Of a stretch of 64,000 nt of DNA, positions 27,346-36,994 are shown in pieces. The stretch lies in NCBI GenBank assembly GCA_965276955.1, contig CBDIBP010000026.1:62001-126000 (forward strand). The letters are read 5' to 3'. The notes beneath the pieces are model-generated. The model had not been told where the DNA came from. It saw nothing but the letters and a program-made list of their open reading frames with translations, and ran no database searches. A program made the position numbers and the translations under genes. This stretch comes from JABDEZ01 sp965276955 (GTDB lineage Bacteria > Bacteroidota > Bacteroidia > Chitinophagales > Chitinophagaceae). Position 1 is the stretch's first letter, and each line of letters opens with the position of its first letter.

Positions 27346-30312
27346 TTATCGTACCAGCATCACTTCTCCTTTCTGCTCAAAGGTTTCTCCATCTGCGCAC
27401 TTGTACCGGATAGCATAATAATACATGCCTCCATCGCAAGGCACGCCTCCATTTGACTTGCCATTCCATGCAGCGCTCTCATCTGTAGATGAATATACGG
27501 TTTGTCCCCAGCGATTGAAGATCCTGAAGTAAGAGATGTCATGATGACCAATGGTGATGATACGGAACAGATCGTTCTTGCCATCATTGTTGGGGGTGAA
27601 TGCATTAGGAAGGCTCACTATGCAGCAGGGGCGTGTTTCCAGGTACACACTGTCAGCGGCTTTACAGCCGTAGTTATCAGTTACATGCTGGTAGAAATAG
27701 CCGTTGTATTTTACATAAGCATAAGTATTTGCTACTGTATCATTTGTGAAATATACTTGTGGCTGCCAGTTATAGTGGTACCCAATGACCTCAGGAGAAC
27801 TAAAGGAGATCTTATCTCCGCTGCAAATATTGCTGATGTTTGATGTCGTAATGGTAGCATCTGGTATCGGATATACTATTACGGTATTTGCTACTAATGG
27901 CGACGTGCACGTAGGGTTTTGCGCCACAAGTGTCACCTGGTAGCTGCCTGGCTGGCTATATTGCAATACATAAGGCCCCGCGCCACTGCCACTGAGCACA
28001 TTTGCACTTCCAAAGTTCCAGGTAAAGGTCACGTCAGCATCATATACATGGTCTGCTATAACAGTTACCGGGCTGCCAAAACATGCTGGTGGTGCGGTAA
28101 AGGTAGCCGGCGGTGCCGCAAACACATGCAGGTCATGCTGCACGGTGGTGTGGCAACCGGTATCAAAAGCGTTCAGTGTTATGGTCTCGGTACCAGCAGC
28201 AGGAAAAGCAACCGGTATCGGGCTTTTCAAAAGTGTATCTTTCGGTACACCTCCATTAAAATTCCAGACCACTGCGCTGTCGGCCGTTGTGCTGTAGATG
28301 ATATATACTATATCGCCCTTGCAAATGGTATCTTTCGAGAACTGGAACCCTGCCTGGATAGCAGGGTTCACTACCACGTTGTAGCTGGCTACAGGGCTTT
28401 TACAAGCTGCATTGGCCGGGTAGGTGGCAAACACGCTGTATAGTCCTGAGTTAGACGTACTGGCATTATTTATGGTAACATTCTGAGCAGTAGAGGTATA
28501 CCCATTGGGGCCGCTCCAGGTATAGTTTGCCCCTGTATTGGACAGGGCAGAAAGACTTAGGGTGCTACCGGAGCAAATAGGGCCATTACCTGTTATTACT
28601 GGATATCCCGGAGATGCAGTTACGAGCGCATACACACTATCGGGCGCAGAGATGCAATAGCCGTTCTTGGCTCTTACATGATACCAGCCGGTATTAGGTA
28701 CTTGTATATTAGGAAGAGATACGTTTTGCAGCCCAGAGTTAAAGCCGGCCGGGCCCGTCCATAAATAAGAATTAGCTGCAGTGCCCGCATATAGTCTCAG
28801 GGTATCGTTCGCACAAACCGGGCTGTTGCTTGTGGGTGTTGGTTTGGCCGGAATAGCATTGACCGTGACCTTGACAGTGTCTTTATTGGCACACCCTACC
28901 GTTTGGCTGGACGTCACCACATAAGATGTTGTGATAGCTGGGTCTACCACAGGGTTAGTACAATTGGTGCAGCTTAATGTACTAACAGGCGCCCCCCCCG
29001 GCAGTACGGTCCATGTATAGTTGCTTCCACCTGCCACAGCCAATGTTATAGAGCTTCCCCGGCATAAAGAAGTATCTGGGGTGGCGTATACATTACTGTA
29101 AATATATATAGGAAAGGAGTACGTAACGCTTTCAGTTATTCCCGGAGGGGCACAGGTGGAATCTACAACAGAAACAGTAAATACTTTCAGTCCTGTATCG
29201 GCAACTCCGGTAGGTACCCAGCTAAAGCACCCCCTTATATGGCTGGTAGACAGGCCGGTATAGGTGACGGTAGCGCCAGGCGTTGCCACCAGATGATTGT
29301 CATGTGATGTTAGTTTAGCCGAAGTATTAGACGATGTTGCGTTGAAACAAAAATTGAGCGCTCCGCCAAGGCAATCGATGATCCTTCCATTGACTATTGT
29401 GACCGTCGACGTATCGGGCGTGGCCACCGGTTCAGGTATATTGCACTGCAATACCTGCACTTGCACATCGCGCATTGTGCTTCCTATAAGTATGTGGCTG
29501 CGGTATTCATTTGTTCGCACGGTAAGTGTATATTGACCTACGGTATTAGGCGTAAAAGACATCTGACCATACAGAGGATCGAGCACGAAGGTATTGGCGC
29601 ATGCTAATGGATTGGTTAGTGTATCGTAGGTAACCGATCCTGAATTATTGAAGGGTATGGATGTTGGTGGCTGGCAATCGGCGCTTTCTTGTTTAGGATT
29701 TAAGATCTCATAACTTAAAGAATCATTATTGATATCGCTTGCTCCATTGTTGAACGTATAAGGTGTATTGATACAAACGTATGGAACAGGCTTTACCGTA
29801 AAAGTAGGAGAAGAATTGCCCTGTGCCACAACGTTGTTAAGGGTGGACTCTACATAGAAAATGGCTGAACCGCTGCCTGTAAGGTTAAGACTGGTATTCC
29901 TGGCGTCTATTTCAACGCTGAATACCCATCGAGAACACCTGTTAGGCAATGTGATACTGTCTGCATATATCCACTCCTGAAAACCATTTAAGGTAGAGTG
30001 CGTATCATCGCAGTTTGTAGGGAACGATGAGCAACCTACACTAACTTGTGAACCATTTGATGCCACTGATAACTTTGGTAGGTACTGTATATTGCTGTAG
30101 CCATGGCAAGATTCCCTGTAACATAGGGGCACACTTGCTGGTGCCGAAGTGCCGGATGAACATGCCCTGTAAAATGTAAAAGTTACATAGTAAGTAGAAT
30201 CTCTTAACCACTTATAAGTTATCTCTCCACCAGCAACGTGACTGGCCGCCGCCTGCTGAGCATAAAAAACGATAGATAGTAAAACTATAAGTACAAGTAA
30301 TGCTTTTTTCAT
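27346..30312 (-). CDS. T9SS type B Ig/PKD-repeat adhesin-like protein, 988 aa
   Basis: The signal peptide (1-23) is followed by an N-terminal domain beginning SHVAGGEITYKWL with TFYRACSS, the most family-typical of the trio. Ig-like domains (about 415-650), a PKD-like domain with ADVTFTWNFGS and a type B sorting domain (FTPNNDGKNDLFRI to GEVMLVR) follow. From about residue 410 to the end it is a close copy of the 1006-residue protein. Its own terminator and upstream dyad show that it forms a separate transcription unit. Likely exported by the type IX system and surface-attached. Confidence 0.83.
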   Translation of the reverse strand: MKKALLVLIVLLSIVFYAQQAAASHVAGGEITYKWLRDSTYYVTFTFYRACSSGTSAPASVPLCYRESCHGYSNIQYLPKLSVASNGSQVSVGCSSFPTNCDDTHSTLNGFQEWIYADSITLPNRCSRWVFSVEIDARNTSLNLTGSGSAIFYVESTLNNVVAQGNSSPTFTVKPVPYVCINTPYTFNNGASDINNDSLSYEILNPKQESADCQPPTSIPFNNSGSVTYDTLTNPLACANTFVLDPLYGQMSFTPNTVGQYTLTVRTNEYRSHILIGSTMRDVQVQVLQCNIPEPVATPDTSTVTIVNGRIIDCLGGALNFCFNATSSNTSAKLTSHDNHLVATPGATVTYTGLSTSHIRGCFSWVPTGVADTGLKVFTVSVVDSTCAPPGITESVTYSFPIYIYSNVYATPDTSLCRGSSITLAVAGGSNYTWTVLPGGAPVSTLSCTNCTNPVVDPAITTSYVVTSSQTVGCANKDTVKVTVNAIPAKPTPTSNSPVCANDTLRLYAGTAANSYLWTGPAGFNSGLQNVSLPNIQVPNTGWYHVRAKNGYCISAPDSVYALVTASPGYPVITGNGPICSGSTLSLSALSNTGANYTWSGPNGYTSTAQNVTINNASTSNSGLYSVFATYPANAACKSPVASYNVVVNPAIQAGFQFSKDTICKGDIVYIIYSTTADSAVVWNFNGGVPKDTLLKSPIPVAFPAAGTETITLNAFDTGCHTTVQHDLHVFAAPPATFTAPPACFGSPVTVIADHVYDADVTFTWNFGSANVLSGSGAGPYVLQYSQPGSYQVTLVAQNPTCTSPLVANTVIVYPIPDATITTSNISNICSGDKISFSSPEVIGYHYNWQPQVYFTNDTVANTYAYVKYNGYFYQHVTDNYGCKAADSVYLETRPCCIVSLPNAFTPNNDGKNDLFRIITIGHHDISYFRIFNRWGQTVYSSTDESAAWNGKSNGGVPCDGGMYYYAIRYKCADGETFEQKGEVMLVR

Positions 30313-30355
30313 TCGTCAATTTTAAGATTTATAGCACGCCAATATTAATGTATAT

Positions 30356-30371
30356 AAGTGTGGATACACTT
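30356..30371 (-). promoter_or_regulatory. Shared dyad operator, copy 3
   Basis: AAGTGT-GGAT-ACACTT, extended to ATAAGTGT...ACACTTAT, 44 bp upstream of the start of the 988-residue type B gene. The symmetric arms are intact although the centre and one base pair differ from copies 1 and 2. Confidence 0.55.
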
Positions 30372-30621
30372 ATCGCAAATCTAATCATTCTATAACATCA
30401 TTAGACCATGAGAACTTCTTTGAGAAAAATATAATTATGAGATACTTCTAAAAAATTATTTTATAAGCATATGTACCACTATGTTTTACACATTTATTTT
30501 ATAAATGAATATCACCATTAATAAATTAATTATAAAATTAATATTTGGCAACGTTTGCGGTAATTTTAATTGTTGCAAAAAATCTTATCAATTGTTTTAT
30601 GTGTAATTTGTGTCAGGAACA

Positions 30622-30637
30622 AAGTGAGTACTCACTT
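30622..30637 (+). promoter_or_regulatory. Shared dyad operator, copy 4
   Basis: AAGTGA-GTAC-TCACTT, a perfect 16-bp palindrome, 42 bp upstream of the start of the 898-residue type A gene on the opposite strand. Confidence 0.6.
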
Positions 30638-30679
30638 GTTGTATTTTATATTCCCTAAAATATGTTTAAATAAAAAAAT

Positions 30680-33376
30680 ATGGATCTATTTACATCTACT
30701 ATCACTAAAGTATCGGCACGTACTTATAAATTTCTTCCTACTATTCTCATTGGCATTTTGGTTGTTTCTTTGTTGAGTACTTCCAGCAATGCACAAACTG
30801 CCAGCCCTTATGGTTTTGAGGATGGCGCCTCAGGTACATTTGCGAGCTGGGCCGGCAATTCATCATCAGAGACCGTGTCGCTAAACACTAATACGGGCAA
30901 CAGCCGTACGGGTTCCAACTCCATTAAGCTGAACACTACTTCAACAAGCAACAATAAACAGTGGTATGGTGTGAACCCATATGACAGCTCTTATAACAAT
31001 GAGACCATATTTTTTATTTATTGGGCAAAAGCGGATGTTGCAGGTATGGTAGCTGATGCATCATATCGTTATTCCAGTTCTATTCCGGTAGCAGGGAGCA
31101 GCGGGTCGTCCTCTAATGCAGCAGGTGGGGTTGCGCTCTCTACAACCACCTGGACAAGGGTCACCAACTCTATAAGCAATTCCAGTGCGCGATACTATTT
31201 TTCTGCCCCGCGCAAAACAGCAGGCCCGGCGGGCAATATATATCTTGACGATGGTATATTATATACCTCACTTGCCAGTAATCCTACTGTTGACACCTTT
31301 AAACCAGGTGCACCGTCTGCACTTACTGTGCAGGCGAATGGTAATTTAGCATCACTAAGCTGGACAAGTAATGCTGATAATACAAATTCTGCTACTGGCG
31401 TACAGGCTACTATTCTTTTAAGGAACCTTAATACCGCTGCCGCCGCCCCGGTTCTTAATGACCAGGCGGTATATTCTGTAGCAGGCGGTGCCTCTGGCCC
31501 TAATACTGCAAGCAATGGCTGGACCATAGTGTCGACCACACTCGGCGCAACAGCTACCGCTTACCTTGATGCTGCCCCTGTAGCAGGTACTTACATTTAC
31601 GCGGTCGTGCTCCGCGATTTTGCCTATAATTATTCCCTGGCGGCGGTCTCTTCGCCGGTAGTTGTTGGCAATCCATCGCCTACCATATTTACAAACACCA
31701 CTGGCTTCACCAACAATTTTGGTGGGGTAGTTACAGGGAGCACATCTGCTGTTAGTCAATATAGTGTCACAGCTTACAATCTTACTTCCAGCCTTGTGGC
31801 TACCGCTCCCGCAGGGTTCCAGTTGTCGCTCACTGGTACAGGTGGCTGGTCATCTACGGTGTCTATACCACAAATCGGTGGCAGTATAGCATCTACTCCT
31901 ATTTATGTACAGTATACAGCAGGCGCACCTACAGGTAGTACCGGCACATTAAATATTACCAACACCAGCACGGGGTCGAATACTGCGAACGTGCCTGTTA
32001 TAGCAAGTGCAATAGCTTTGCAGCCTACTACTGTGGGCAGCATTTCTTTTGGTACCATTACCGGTAACAGCATAGCAGTGAACCTGCCTACGGTGGGTAA
32101 TGGCACAAACCGCATAATAGTGGTAAGCCCAGGCACGCCAACAAGTTTTGTACCTACAGATGGTGTACCGGTTACGGGTGTAAATGCCAACTACACACTT
32201 GCTGCCAACCAGGGGAGCGGCAATGTTGTGGTTTACGATGGCACTGGTTCGGGCAACAATGTGGTCACTGTTACCGGCCTCAACCAGGCAACACAATATT
32301 ACTTCACGGTATATGAATATAATGTAGGTACAGGCGCTTCTCAAAACTACCTGCTCAGCCCGGGTGTTACTGGTAGTGCCAGCACTATAGCTATAATACC
32401 AACCATAATGGTGAGCCAGACCGCTTTCAATGGAGCGTTCGGTAACGAGGCCATGAGCAGTATATCTGCTTCGCAGCAATTTACTGTAACGGGTATCTAC
32501 CTTACCAACGATATTGTTATAACCGCCCCTGCCAACTTTGGGGTGTCTACTACCAATGGAGGACCTTATCTGTCGACGATAACACTGCCACAAAGTGGTG
32601 GTAATGTAGCTGCGACAACAATTTATGTGGCGTTCGCACCTACGGTAGCTAATGGCGCCACCGGCACACAAAATATCACGCTGACAAGCATAGGTGTGGC
32701 CAACGCACAAAGTGTATCTGTTAGTGGTAATGCCCTTGCAGTGGAACCTACGAGGATAGGTACTATTTCTTTTGGCACAGTTAATACCAATTCAATAATG
32801 GTGAACCTCCCTACTGTAGGCAATGGCGGCCGCCGTATTATAGTGGCTAACTTAGGTAGCCCCGCTGGCTTTGCGCCAACCGATGGGGTAGCAGTTAGTG
32901 GCGTAAATGCCAATTACAATTTAGCAGCTACACAAACTGGCGGTGGCAAAATAATATATGACGGTATTGGCTCTGGCAATGGCGTTGTTACCATGACCAA
33001 CCTTGATTCTGGTACGCTATACTATTTTACTGTATACGAGTACAATGTAGGCACTGGTACATCACAAAACTACTTTACTGCATCTGCTGCCAGTAGCGAT
33101 ATCACTACATCTTTTACGCAAGTAGGTGTGAAAAATATAAATGCGATAGCTACCAGTATAAAACTGTACCCTAATCCGGTAACAAACTATTTGTATATTA
33201 GTGCACCTGTACCTGTTAGCTTTACAATACGCGACATGCAAGGCCGCGCTATAACAGGCGGCACCAATACAGAAAGGGTAAATATGGAAAGTTTTGCACC
33301 TGGAGTATATATCATATCGATAACAGACGAAGCTGGTGCTATATTGAAAGTGGATAAACTTATAAAAACGCTATAA
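30680..33376 (+). CDS. T9SS type A surface protein with duplicated repeat unit, 898 aa
   Basis: This secreted protein has an N-terminal hydrophobic export segment (about 18-38, ending SNAQ), then a jelly-roll-like domain (PYGFEDGASGTFASWAG to about residue 200), a fibronectin-like domain, and two copies of a unit of about 240 residues. Each unit begins with an AYNLTSSLVATAPAGF-type segment and ends YYFTVYEYNVGTG. The C-terminus is a type A sorting domain (IKLYPNPVTNYLYI to KVDKLIKTL). It is predicted to be exported by the type IX system. The downstream gene is a shorter paralog 23 bp away in the same operon. Confidence 0.8.
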   Translation: MDLFTSTITKVSARTYKFLPTILIGILVVSLLSTSSNAQTASPYGFEDGASGTFASWAGNSSSETVSLNTNTGNSRTGSNSIKLNTTSTSNNKQWYGVNPYDSSYNNETIFFIYWAKADVAGMVADASYRYSSSIPVAGSSGSSSNAAGGVALSTTTWTRVTNSISNSSARYYFSAPRKTAGPAGNIYLDDGILYTSLASNPTVDTFKPGAPSALTVQANGNLASLSWTSNADNTNSATGVQATILLRNLNTAAAAPVLNDQAVYSVAGGASGPNTASNGWTIVSTTLGATATAYLDAAPVAGTYIYAVVLRDFAYNYSLAAVSSPVVVGNPSPTIFTNTTGFTNNFGGVVTGSTSAVSQYSVTAYNLTSSLVATAPAGFQLSLTGTGGWSSTVSIPQIGGSIASTPIYVQYTAGAPTGSTGTLNITNTSTGSNTANVPVIASAIALQPTTVGSISFGTITGNSIAVNLPTVGNGTNRIIVVSPGTPTSFVPTDGVPVTGVNANYTLAANQGSGNVVVYDGTGSGNNVVTVTGLNQATQYYFTVYEYNVGTGASQNYLLSPGVTGSASTIAIIPTIMVSQTAFNGAFGNEAMSSISASQQFTVTGIYLTNDIVITAPANFGVSTTNGGPYLSTITLPQSGGNVAATTIYVAFAPTVANGATGTQNITLTSIGVANAQSVSVSGNALAVEPTRIGTISFGTVNTNSIMVNLPTVGNGGRRIIVANLGSPAGFAPTDGVAVSGVNANYNLAATQTGGGKIIYDGIGSGNGVVTMTNLDSGTLYYFTVYEYNVGTGTSQNYFTASAASSDITTSFTQVGVKNINAIATSIKLYPNPVTNYLYISAPVPVSFTIRDMQGRAITGGTNTERVNMESFAPGVYIISITDEAGAILKVDKLIKTL

Positions 33377-33399
33377 ATAATAACAATTAAGAATTTCAT

Positions 33400-35355
33400 A
33401 TGTATAACAATTTTAACAATAAGAGACCTGGGATATTTTTTTTAGGTTCGGCTATGCTGGGCGTGTTTATGGGGCTTGCTGGTATAACAAGCAGCGTTTC
33501 CGCACAAACACCGCAGCCTTTTGGGTTTGAGAATAATTCGGTGGGTTCATGGGTAGGGTATTCGTCAAGTGAGAGTGTTACTGTAAATAGTAGCCCTGCA
33601 TATAGCCGCACGGGGGTATACTCATTAAAAATGAATACTACATCCAGCTCCAGCAATAAACAATGGTATACAACAGTACCTTACGATACAGCGTATAATG
33701 GTACTACTACTTTCTTTATTTACTGGGCAAAGATCGATGTAGCAGGTACAACGGCTGACGCATCATTAAGGCACGAAACTTCTTTGCCGCTTACGTCAAG
33801 TACATCGTCAGACAATGCATCGGGCGGTGTGGCTTTGTCTACAACTGCCTGGACAAGGGTAACTAATGCAATGACCTATACCAGCTCAAGCGCGCGTTAT
33901 TTTGTTCCTGCTCCCCGCAAGACCTCAGGTGGTGCTGCGCAATCTATCTATATGGATGATGGGGTACTTTATTCTTCAACTACACAAACAACGGTAGATA
34001 CTTTTAAACCCAATACACCCACTGCCGTAACCGGTGTAGTGAGCGGCAACCTGGTATCTCTAAAATGGGTAACTAATGTAGACAATCCTAACTCAGCAAC
34101 AGGTGTGCAGGCAACTCTGATATTAAGGAATACTAATACTTCAGCGGCAGCGCCTCTGCTTAACGATCAGGCACAATATTCTGTAGCAGGTGGCGCTTCT
34201 GGCCCTAATACTGCAAGTGGTGGCTGGCAAATAATAAGTACTGCGGGTCCTGCAGACAGCACATATCTCGACCCTACACCTGGTGCGGGTAACTATATTT
34301 ATGCTGTGGTATTGCAGGATATGGCCTATAACTATTCTTTGGCAGCGGTTTCTTCTACCATTACTGCAAATGCACCTGTACCTACTATTTTTGTGAACCA
34401 GGCAGGGTACAATGGTAACTTTGGCTCTGTTGCTATGGGTTCAGCCTCTTCTGTAAGTGCATATATAGTAAGTGCATATAACCTTACCAGTAATTTTGTA
34501 GCTACAGCCCCTGCGGGTTTCCAGGTATCACTTACCCGTTTAGCAGCTGGTTTTGGTACTACAGTAAGCATAGCGCCTGTAAGTGGTAATATAGTTAAGG
34601 ATAGTATCTTCGTTCGTTTTGCACCAACTGTAGCATCTGGTGTTATTTCAGACAGCATATCTAATACAAGTACCGGCGCTAATACTATAAAGGTGCCTGT
34701 GAGTGGCAATGCCATAGCAATAGCACCAACAACCACTGGTACTATAACATTTGGCGGTGTAAGTGATAAGACCATACAGGTCAATCTGCCTACTGTAGGC
34801 AATGGTACCAATAGAATAATAGTGATAAGTGCTGCCAACCCGGTCACATACCTTCCTGTAAATGGAACTGCGGTAACTGGAGTGAATGCCGACTATAGTC
34901 TGGCTACCGACCAGGGCAGCGGCAATAAAGTTGTGTACGATGGCACAGGCAACGGTAATACCGTGGTCACTGTCATAAATCTGCATCCGGCCACACTATA
35001 TTACTTCTCTGTATTTGAGTACAATAAGGGCACTGGTACTACATCGCAGTCTTACCTGCCTGTATCCCCTGTAACCGCATTGGTAAAAACAGATACATTT
35101 AACCTGGCTGTGAACAATGTAGCGTTAGCAAAAGATATAAAGATCTATCCTAACCCGACAATGGGTACTGTGCATGTGTCCACTATTAATGCTGCCAATA
35201 TTATCCTGCACGATGTTACCGGACGTACCATTTATACCAGCAAGAACACTACCAATGCAAGCATAGATAAACTTGCCAACGGCATCTACATAATAACGAT
35301 AACTAATGATAAGGGTGAATTATTGAAACAAGAGAAAATTATAGTGGCGCAGTAG
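33400..35355 (+). CDS. T9SS type A surface protein, shorter paralog, 651 aa
   Basis: It is paralogous to the preceding gene along its whole length: an export segment (about 12-32), a jelly-roll-like domain beginning PFGFENNSVGSWVG, a fibronectin-like domain, and one copy of the 240-residue unit (YNLTSNFVATAPAGF to FSVFEYNKGTG) instead of two. It ends in a type A sorting domain (IKIYPNPTMGTVHV to QEKIIVAQ). The length difference from the upstream protein, 247 residues, corresponds to one unit. It is likely co-transcribed with that gene and ends before a terminator. Confidence 0.8.
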   Translation: MYNNFNNKRPGIFFLGSAMLGVFMGLAGITSSVSAQTPQPFGFENNSVGSWVGYSSSESVTVNSSPAYSRTGVYSLKMNTTSSSSNKQWYTTVPYDTAYNGTTTFFIYWAKIDVAGTTADASLRHETSLPLTSSTSSDNASGGVALSTTAWTRVTNAMTYTSSSARYFVPAPRKTSGGAAQSIYMDDGVLYSSTTQTTVDTFKPNTPTAVTGVVSGNLVSLKWVTNVDNPNSATGVQATLILRNTNTSAAAPLLNDQAQYSVAGGASGPNTASGGWQIISTAGPADSTYLDPTPGAGNYIYAVVLQDMAYNYSLAAVSSTITANAPVPTIFVNQAGYNGNFGSVAMGSASSVSAYIVSAYNLTSNFVATAPAGFQVSLTRLAAGFGTTVSIAPVSGNIVKDSIFVRFAPTVASGVISDSISNTSTGANTIKVPVSGNAIAIAPTTTGTITFGGVSDKTIQVNLPTVGNGTNRIIVISAANPVTYLPVNGTAVTGVNADYSLATDQGSGNKVVYDGTGNGNTVVTVINLHPATLYYFSVFEYNKGTGTTSQSYLPVSPVTALVKTDTFNLAVNNVALAKDIKIYPNPTMGTVHVSTINAANIILHDVTGRTIYTSKNTTNASIDKLANGIYIITITNDKGELLKQEKIIVAQ

Positions 35356-35379
35356 CCATATTATTACTTTTAAAAGCGA

Positions 35380-35411
35380 AGAGCGCCTGGTTGTACCGGG
35401 CGCTCTTTGTA
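35380..35411. terminator. Bidirectional terminator
   Basis: A stem of about 11 bp (AGAGCGCCTGG with CCGGGCGCTCT) with a five-base loop is followed by TTTGTATTTT. It lies between the convergent ends of the type A gene and the Nramp-like gene and can serve both. Confidence 0.75.
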
Positions 35412-35413
35412 TT

Positions 35414-36727
35414 TTAATGAAACTGGTAGTAGATAAGGAATATTGCTGCAACTGTCATTAACAACAGCGTTATAATGCCCGCGATGTTAGCGCGCAGGCT
35501 GTTGGTATATTCTCCCATTATAGCCTTGTTATTTGATATGTGCAGCACTATAGCGATAATGACCGGAGCGGTGACACCATATAATATAGCAGAATAGAGC
35601 AATGCTTGTATAGGGCTTATGCCCAGGTAGTTGATGGATAGGCCTATAAGCAACGAGACAATAATGACCAGGTAAAAGGGTTTGGCCTGACTGAATTTTT
35701 TTTCCAGCCCACCGGTCCAGCCCAGCGTTTCTGAAACTATGTAAGAGAGCGCACCGCTCAATACCGGTATGGCCAGGAAGCCTGTGCCGATGACCCCTAT
35801 CGCAAAAAGAAGATATGCCTGCTTGCCAGCTATTGGCTCCAGCGCTTTGGCGGCTTGCTCCACAGTGTCTATCTGGTGTATACCGCTATTAAAAAGTACC
35901 GTACCGGTAGTAAGTAGAATAAAGTACATGACGAGATTAGAGAACAGCATACCGAAGTCGACATCGACCTTCATATTCTGGATGCGCTTTTTATTGACCA
36001 TCAGCACTTTGTCGGACTTTTTCATGTCCTCGACCTCCATAGTGGCTTGCCAGAAAAATAAATAAGGAGAAATTGTGGTGCCTAATATAGCTACAAGAAT
36101 ATTGATAAAATCTTTGTTGAAATGTATAGTAGGTATTACCGTAGCCTTTATAATAGCCCATCCATCCTGTTTATACATGAATGGCACTATCAGGTATACC
36201 AGCAATATGGCGCAGGTATATTTCAGCACTGCCGATAGTTGCCTGTAGTTCAAAAAAATAATGCTTAAAAGCAGTATGACAGTAAATATAATGCTAAAGA
36301 GCAGTGTATTTATTTGTGGGAATATAAGGTTGGCAACTGCTCCCATACCGGCTATATCGGCCCCTATATTAAGGACTATGGCAGGAAAGCTGAACAGCAA
36401 CGTAAGGTAAAGTATACTGCGTGGGTAGTGGGTTTTAAGTGTACCCGTAAGCCCTTGGCGGGTTACCATACCTATACGTGCACACATCTCCTGCACAGAA
36501 GCCATAAGGGGAAAAGTGATAAGAGCGGTCCATAGGGTAGCAAGGCCAAATTGTGCTCCTGCCTGTGAGTAGGTAGCGATGCCCGAAGGGTCGTCATCAC
36601 TGGCGCCTGTAATGAGCCCCGGGCCAAGCAGTTTTAAGAAACGCAAAACTTTTGATCCTATTATCTTGTGTCGTGTCATCAGTTGTTTTATTTTGCGAAT
36701 AGGATCGCCTATGCTAAAGTAGCCCAT
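35414..36727 (-). CDS. Nramp-like metal transporter lacking the canonical metal motifs
   Basis: This 437-residue inner-membrane protein has about 11 hydrophobic helices and the Nramp family start LLGPGLITGASDDDPSGIATYSQ. In canonical Mn/Fe Nramps the first helix carries DPGN and the sixth carries an MPH motif. Here these read DPSG and GTTISPYLFFWQ, so the metal-ligand Asn and Met are both missing. It belongs to a divergent Nramp-related clade and its substrate may not be Mn2+ or Fe2+. It is a single gene between two surface-protein operons, with its own terminator. Confidence 0.8.
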   Translation of the reverse strand: MGYFSIGDPIRKIKQLMTRHKIIGSKVLRFLKLLGPGLITGASDDDPSGIATYSQAGAQFGLATLWTALITFPLMASVQEMCARIGMVTRQGLTGTLKTHYPRSILYLTLLFSFPAIVLNIGADIAGMGAVANLIFPQINTLLFSIIFTVILLLSIIFLNYRQLSAVLKYTCAILLVYLIVPFMYKQDGWAIIKATVIPTIHFNKDFINILVAILGTTISPYLFFWQATMEVEDMKKSDKVLMVNKKRIQNMKVDVDFGMLFSNLVMYFILLTTGTVLFNSGIHQIDTVEQAAKALEPIAGKQAYLLFAIGVIGTGFLAIPVLSGALSYIVSETLGWTGGLEKKFSQAKPFYLVIIVSLLIGLSINYLGISPIQALLYSAILYGVTAPVIIAIVLHISNNKAIMGEYTNSLRANIAGIITLLLMTVAAIFLIYYQFH

Positions 36728-36896
36728 ATTGTTTGGAAATTCCTGTAGGTCAAGATGTAATTGTTTATATGTTTAACGCAACATTCTCACCAATTCATTT
36801 ATTTAATAGAAAATTATCCTAACCATGTCATTTTTTTCATCGTCTGTAGTATATTAGAGAATTGTGTTAATTTCTATTTAACTTAGATCTTATTTT

Positions 36897-36913
36897 TATA
36901 CTACTTTAGTATA
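36897..36913 (+). promoter_or_regulatory. Palindrome upstream of the 1593-residue surface protein gene
   Basis: TATACTA-CTT-TAGTATA has perfect 7-bp arms and lies 81 bp upstream of the start codon. A related half-site (GTAGTATATTA) occurs about 50 bp earlier. It sits in the 267-bp AT-rich divergent spacer with the Nramp-like gene and differs from the RAGTGW dyad. Confidence 0.4.
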
Positions 36914-36994
36914 TGACAAAGAGATAATTTCATTAAATTGGCATAATTAATTTACTGTTTTTTTTGTAGTGACTTGACCTTTTAAAAGTACGAT

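Larger units (their letters stand above)
30313..30679. promoter_or_regulatory. Divergent promoter region between type B and type A surface genes
   Basis: This very AT-rich 367-bp spacer separates two divergently transcribed surface-protein genes. It contains one shared 16-bp dyad near each end (30356-30371 and 30622-30637), each 42-44 bp from its own gene's start codon. No RNA gene or coding frame is seen. The symmetric arrangement suggests that both genes respond to the same regulator. Confidence 0.5.
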
